In this document: positions 4,919 to 7,227 of the stretch, piece after piece
Position numbering within the stretch: the stretch's first letter is position 1
Layout of the letters: each line of letters opens with the position of its first letter
NCBI GenBank assembly: GCA_946482115.1
Contig: CAMLQP010000151.1
Location: forward strand, 1 to 7,227
DNA: 7,227 bases
From: an uncultured Comamonadaceae bacterium
Lineage (GTDB): Bacteria; Pseudomonadota; Gammaproteobacteria; Burkholderiales; Burkholderiaceae
Direction: 5' to 3'
Notes under the pieces: generated by a model
Database searches by the model: none
Seen by the model: only the letters and a program-made list of their open reading frames with translations
What the model was told of the DNA's origin: nothing
Program-made: the position numbers and the translations under genes

Positions 4919-6055
4919 TCACAGTTCCTCGACGCGGCGGGTGGGGTAGCTGTCCCAGGTCTGGCAGCCGGGGCATTGCCAGAAGTACTGCTTGGCCTCG
5001 AAGCCGCAGGCCGCGCAGCGGTAGCGCTTGAGCGGCGTGGCAGCCTGGTCCAGGGCTTTCTGCACCAGGGCCTTCTGCTCGGGCGTGCCCAAGGGTTCAT
5101 CCTGCAGCCAGCGCGCGGCCACCACAAGAGAGGGTTCGCGCTGCAGGTGATCCAGGTAGCGCGCTCGTGCCGCATCGCGGTCGGGGCTCAGCATGGCCAG
5201 CGCCTCGGTCACATCCAGCGAAGGAGGCGTGGCCTGGAGCGTCTGCAGCAGGGCCTGTGCCTCATGGGCACGGCCACACGCACGCGCGAGCACCACCATC
5301 GGATGGGCGATCAGCGGCAGGGTCTGGGGGGCAATCCGGGCCAGTTCGATCAGCGTGTCCAGCGCGGCGGCCGGCTGACCCTGCTGCTGCTGCCATTGGG
5401 CCAGTTCGAACCGGGCTCGGGGAGCGGCGGGGGCTGCTTCTATGGCCTGCTCCAGCAGACCCAGTGCCTGTGCAGGCTCCTTGGCCTGGGCGGCCTGCTC
5501 GCAGAGGAAATGCCCGATGCGGGTGCCGAAGCTGCCGCGCTGGGCCGACTCGAGCCGCTGGGCCATGGCGAGGGCCAGCGGCCAGTCGCGGGCGCGCTCG
5601 TATATGCCCAGCAACGCCAGATTCGCTTCGGCTTCGAACGCCGTGCCCTGCAGGCGCTGCAGCGCGGCCTCGGCCCGGTCCAGCAGACCGGCTTTGAGGA
5701 AATCAAGGGCCAGGGCGTGCTGCGCGCGGTCGCGATCCTTCTGGCCCAGATCCCCGCGCGACAGCAGGTGCTCGTGCACGCGCACGGCGCGGTCGTAGTC
5801 GCCGCGGCGGCGGAACAGGTTGCCGAGTGCGAAGTGGAGCTCGGAGGTGTCGGGGTCGTTCTGCACCGCCTCGATGAAGGCGTCTATGGCGCGGTCCTGC
5901 TGCTCGTTGAGCAGGTGGTTGAGACCGCGGAAAAATGCCTTTGGCGCTTGGCGGCCTTCCAGCCGCCACTGGCGCAGATCCAGGCGCGAGGCCAGCCATC
6001 CCAGAACAAAAGCCAGTGGCAGGCCCCACAGCAGCCAGGTCAGGTCAAGATCCAT
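4919..6055 (-). CDS. lapB: LapB (YciM) lipopolysaccharide assembly/regulation protein
   Basis: The 378-residue protein (389 in E. coli) has an N-terminal membrane anchor (about 6-23) and then a series of TPR helices. The first family block is FFRGLNHLLNEQQDRAIDAF (41-60), followed by ELHFALGNLFRRRGDYDRA (72-90) and further repeats to about residue 300. The C-terminal rubredoxin-like metal knuckle has Cys347, Cys350, Cys361 and Cys364 (CAAC, then CPGC) ahead of a conserved WDSYP. In E. coli LapB sits in the inner membrane facing the cytoplasm and promotes FtsH degradation of LpxC, balancing LPS and phospholipid synthesis. The same role here is inferred. The ATG overlaps the end of lapA by 11 bases with no Shine-Dalgarno, so translation is probably coupled. 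It is the last gene of its operon. Confidence 0.95.
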   Translation of the reverse strand: MDLDLTWLLWGLPLAFVLGWLASRLDLRQWRLEGRQAPKAFFRGLNHLLNEQQDRAIDAFIEAVQNDPDTSELHFALGNLFRRRGDYDRAVRVHEHLLSRGDLGQKDRDRAQHALALDFLKAGLLDRAEAALQRLQGTAFEAEANLALLGIYERARDWPLALAMAQRLESAQRGSFGTRIGHFLCEQAAQAKEPAQALGLLEQAIEAAPAAPRARFELAQWQQQQGQPAAALDTLIELARIAPQTLPLIAHPMVVLARACGRAHEAQALLQTLQATPPSLDVTEALAMLSPDRDAARARYLDHLQREPSLVVAARWLQDEPLGTPEQKALVQKALDQAATPLKRYRCAACGFEAKQYFWQCPGCQTWDSYPTRRVEEL

Positions 6056-6335
6056 GGCGGGTCGTCGTCGGGGTGGCGGACGGCGGCACAGGGTGGCTGG
6101 ACGGATTGCTGGATGCCTGCAGCCAGCGTTTGCGGGCTCGCAGCCAGATCGGCAGCATGACCAGCACGCCCAGCACCACGCCCAGCGTGAGCGCTATCAG
6201 CAGCACCAGCACCAGAGGTGCCTGCCAGTAGGCGCCGAAAAACAGGTGCACGTGCACCGGCGCCTGGTTGTTCAGCGCGAAGGCGAACAGGACAAAAAAA
6301 ATGGCCGCTTTGAGCAGCCATACGAGGTATCTCAA
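6045..6335 (-). CDS. lapA: LapA-domain membrane protein
   Basis: The 96-residue protein has two membrane helices (about 4-20 and 40-64) around a short loop containing ALNNQAPVHVHLFF (20-33), the LapA/DUF1049 hallmark. A basic segment RARKRW (66-71) and a Ser/Pro/Thr-rich tail follow. E. coli LapA is the partner encoded beside LapB and is linked to LPS assembly. The conserved reading frame begins at a TTG (6333-6335), as no in-frame ATG precedes the first helix. AAGGGG five bases upstream is a good Shine-Dalgarno. A six-codon frame (ATG at 6347-6349, product MKGMP, TGA at 6332-6334) overlaps this TTG start. An eight-T run on the coding strand (6301 down to 6294) encodes Ile12-Phe13-Phe14. It ends 11 bases inside lapB. 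Confidence 0.9.
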   Translation of the reverse strand: MRYLVWLLKAAIFFVLFAFALNNQAPVHVHLFFGAYWQAPLVLVLLIALTLGVVLGVLVMLPIWLRARKRWLQASSNPSSHPVPPSATPTTTRHGS

Positions 6336-6358
6336 GGCATCCCCTTCATGGCGGGCTG

Positions 6359-6364
6359 ATTGTA
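6359..6364 (-). promoter_or_regulatory. Candidate -10 for lapA-lapB
   Basis: On the coding strand TACAAT (6364 down to 6359) matches 5 of 6 -10 bases and lies in the 45-base gap between ihfB and lapA. It would start transcription near 6352, with the lapA start about 17 bases on. No convincing -35 is seen at 16-18 bp. GGGCT/AGCCC flanking it can form a 5-bp stem. It may only be a secondary promoter, since lapA also reads through from ihfB. Confidence 0.3.
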
Positions 6365-6380
6365 GCCCTGGGGATGATGG

Positions 6381-6707
6381 TCAGCGGGAAGCCGAGGCGG
6401 CTGCCTGCTGTTGTGCCAGTTCCGCCGTGCGGGTGTCGACCTGCTCGCGCAGGGCCTTGCCCGGCTTGAAATGGGGCACGCGTTTTTCGGGAATGGCCAC
6501 GCTCTCGCCGGAGCGGGGGTTGCGCCCCATGCGGGGAGCGCGCCGGCTGACGGAGAAACTGCCGAAACCCCGGATCTCGATGCGCTGGCTCTGCACCAGG
6601 GCGTCGCCCATCGCGTCGAGAATGGTCTTGACGGCGAATTCGGCGTCGCGCTGTGTGAGTTGGCCGAAGCGCGCTGCCAGGGCTTCGACGAGGTCGCTGC
6701 GGGTCAT
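6381..6707 (-). CDS. ihfB: Integration host factor subunit beta
   Basis: The 108-residue protein is IHF-beta, which with IHF-alpha bends DNA sharply at specific sites for recombination, replication and transcription. The start [15 protein letters not shown] aligns with the E. coli start. The core reads [11 protein letters not shown] (42-52) with Arg46, the counterpart of the E. coli minor-groove contact. [14 protein letters not shown] (55-68) is the beta-arm with the intercalating Pro64. [12 protein letters not shown] (77-88) closes the fold. The last 14 or so residues are an Ala/Gln-rich tail absent from the 94-residue E. coli protein. Earlier in-frame starts fall in the intergenic hairpin and are rejected. 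No strong Shine-Dalgarno is near the ATG (AGGA is 17 bases away). It lies between rpsA and lapA in the standard order. Confidence 0.96.
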   Translation of the reverse strand: MTRSDLVEALAARFGQLTQRDAEFAVKTILDAMGDALVQSQRIEIRGFGSFSVSRRAPRMGRNPRSGESVAIPEKRVPHFKPGKALREQVDTRTAELAQQQAAASASR

Positions 6708-6730
6708 GTTGTCGGTGTCGGGCGTCCTGG

Positions 6731-6770
6731 GGCATGGCCGACGTGGTCCGAAGACCACGCGGCGCATGCC
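6731..6770 (-). terminator. Large UUCG-capped hairpin between rpsA and ihfB
   Basis: On the transcribed strand CGTGGTC (plus 6753-6759) pairs with GACCACG (6742-6748) around a UUCG tetraloop closed by C-G, the exceptionally stable form. The stem continues with GCCG/CGGC (6760-6763 with 6737-6740) and GGCATG/CATGCC (6765-6770 with 6731-6736), interrupted by two one-base bulges at 6764 and 6741, for 17 bp in all. It starts 9 bases after the rpsA stop. No U-run follows, so attenuation or 3'-end protection is more likely than complete termination. Confidence 0.7.
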
Positions 6771-6779
6771 GTCGGGCGC

Positions 6780-7227
6780 TTAGCCGTTGTTGTTGTCCAG
6801 CTTGGCGCGCAGCAGGGCGCCCAGGCTGGTGGTGCCGGCGTTGCCCGTGTTCTGGTTCAGGCTGGCCATGGCTTCTTGCTGGTCGGCGGCGTCCTTGGCT
6901 TTGATCGACAGCTGGATGTTGCGGGTCTTGCGATCCACGTTGACGACCACGGCGGTGACTTCGTCGCCTTCTTTCAGCACGTTGCGCGCGTCTTCCACGC
7001 GGTCACGGCTGATCTCGGAGGCGCGCAGGTAGCCCAGCACGTCCTCGCCCAGGTCGATCTCGGCGCCCTTGGCATCCACGGTCTTGACCTTGCCGGTCAC
7101 GATGGAGCCCTTGTCGTTGATCGACACGAAGGTGGTGAACGGGTCGGAGTCCAGCTGCTTGATGCCCAGGCTGATGCGCTCGCGCTCGACGTCCACGGCC
7201 AGCACGATGGCTTCGACTTCCTGGCCC
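6780..7227 (-). CDS. rpsA: 30S ribosomal protein S1, C-terminal part
   Basis: Only the last 148 codons of the gene are in the window and the reading frame continues past its right edge. The fragment opens [20 protein letters not shown], the end of one S1 repeat, followed by the interdomain [11 protein letters not shown] complete final S1 (OB-fold) repeat then runs from GSIVTGKV through [16 protein letters not shown] to [10 protein letters not shown]. The Asn-rich tail ends LDNNNG. This pattern matches the fifth/sixth repeats of proteobacterial S1 (557 residues in E. coli), which brings structured mRNAs to the 30S subunit. A GTG at 7203-7205 is an internal codon, not the start. It is the first visible gene of the leftward operon, followed by the large hairpin and ihfB. 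Confidence 0.96.
   Translation of the reverse strand, partial: GQEVEAIVLAVDVERERISLGIKQLDSDPFTTFVSINDKGSIVTGKVKTVDAKGAEIDLGEDVLGYLRASEISRDRVEDARNVLKEGDEVTAVVVNVDRKTRNIQLSIKAKDAADQQEAMASLNQNTGNAGTTSLGALLRAKLDNNNG

Noticed and set aside
4976..6160. Long rightward open frame opposite lapB
   Set aside because: It is antisense to a complete LapB with intact TPR and Cys motifs. The translation is low-complexity Gln/Gly/Ala/Arg with no recognisable domain.
6245..6258. Perfect 14-base palindrome GGTGCACGTGCACC
   Set aside because: It encodes the alternating Val-His of LapA using GTG and CAC codons, which are reverse complements of each other, so the symmetry is a coding by-product.
6708..6767. Earlier start for ihfB
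   Set aside because: The extra residues come from the intergenic hairpin. The E. coli-like start [10 protein letters not shown] at 6707 is the conserved one.
6783..6794. Tandem TTG-like repeats near the end of rpsA
   Set aside because: They are the Asn codons of the S1 C-terminal NNNG tail, short and coding, with no sign of a microsatellite locus.
1..7227. Defence system, prophage, insertion sequence, CRISPR array or new multi-gene system
   Set aside because: Every substantial gene is assigned to a common chromosomal family. No transposase, integrase, nuclease, repeat array or compositional island is visible.

Overview
The window is GC-rich chromosomal DNA from a betaproteobacterium, most likely order Burkholderiales and probably Comamonadaceae-like. 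This rests on the character of the proteins (IhfB, LapA/LapB, S16, L19), the heavy use of GC-ending codons and two conserved operon orders. It is a core housekeeping region. I see no rRNA, tRNA, CRISPR array, insertion sequence, phage gene or integration scar, and no frameshifted gene.

Layout. (1) 1-67 holds the first codons of a leftward gene, possibly a TetR-type regulator. It is separated from a rightward AEC-family permease gene (172-1128) by a gap with a perfect 9+9 bp palindrome lying on a plausible promoter. A DUF486 membrane protein gene (1147-1509) follows the permease. (2) After a convergent gap with two hairpins, a leftward pair encodes a GNAT acetyltransferase of the phosphinothricin/methionine-sulfoximine type (2052-2579) and a TM2-domain membrane protein (1600-2055). 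The two are joined by an ATGA stop/start overlap. (3) 2587-4855 is the classical operon rpsP-rimM-trmD-rplS (S16, 16S maturation factor, tRNA m1G37 methyltransferase, L19). It has a strong -10 in front, a structured S16 leader, a strong hairpin between rpsP and rimM, and a second good promoter at the end of trmD for rplS. (4) A bidirectional intrinsic terminator (4878-4904) separates it from the opposing operon rpsA(partial)-ihfB-lapA-lapB (7227 down to 4919).

The two large operons both serve growth: ribosome parts and maturation on one side; ribosomal S1, the nucleoid/DNA-bending subunit IHF-beta and the envelope proteins LapA/LapB (LPS synthesis control) on the other. The most interesting material is non-coding. 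It includes mutually exclusive pairings in the S16 leader that end at its ribosome binding site, a 17-bp UUCG-capped hairpin between rpsA and ihfB, a hairpin before an SD-less rimM, and a shared promoter/initial-transcript motif at the two ribosomal promoters. I found no exotic new multi-gene system, and the strongest leads are these RNA structures.
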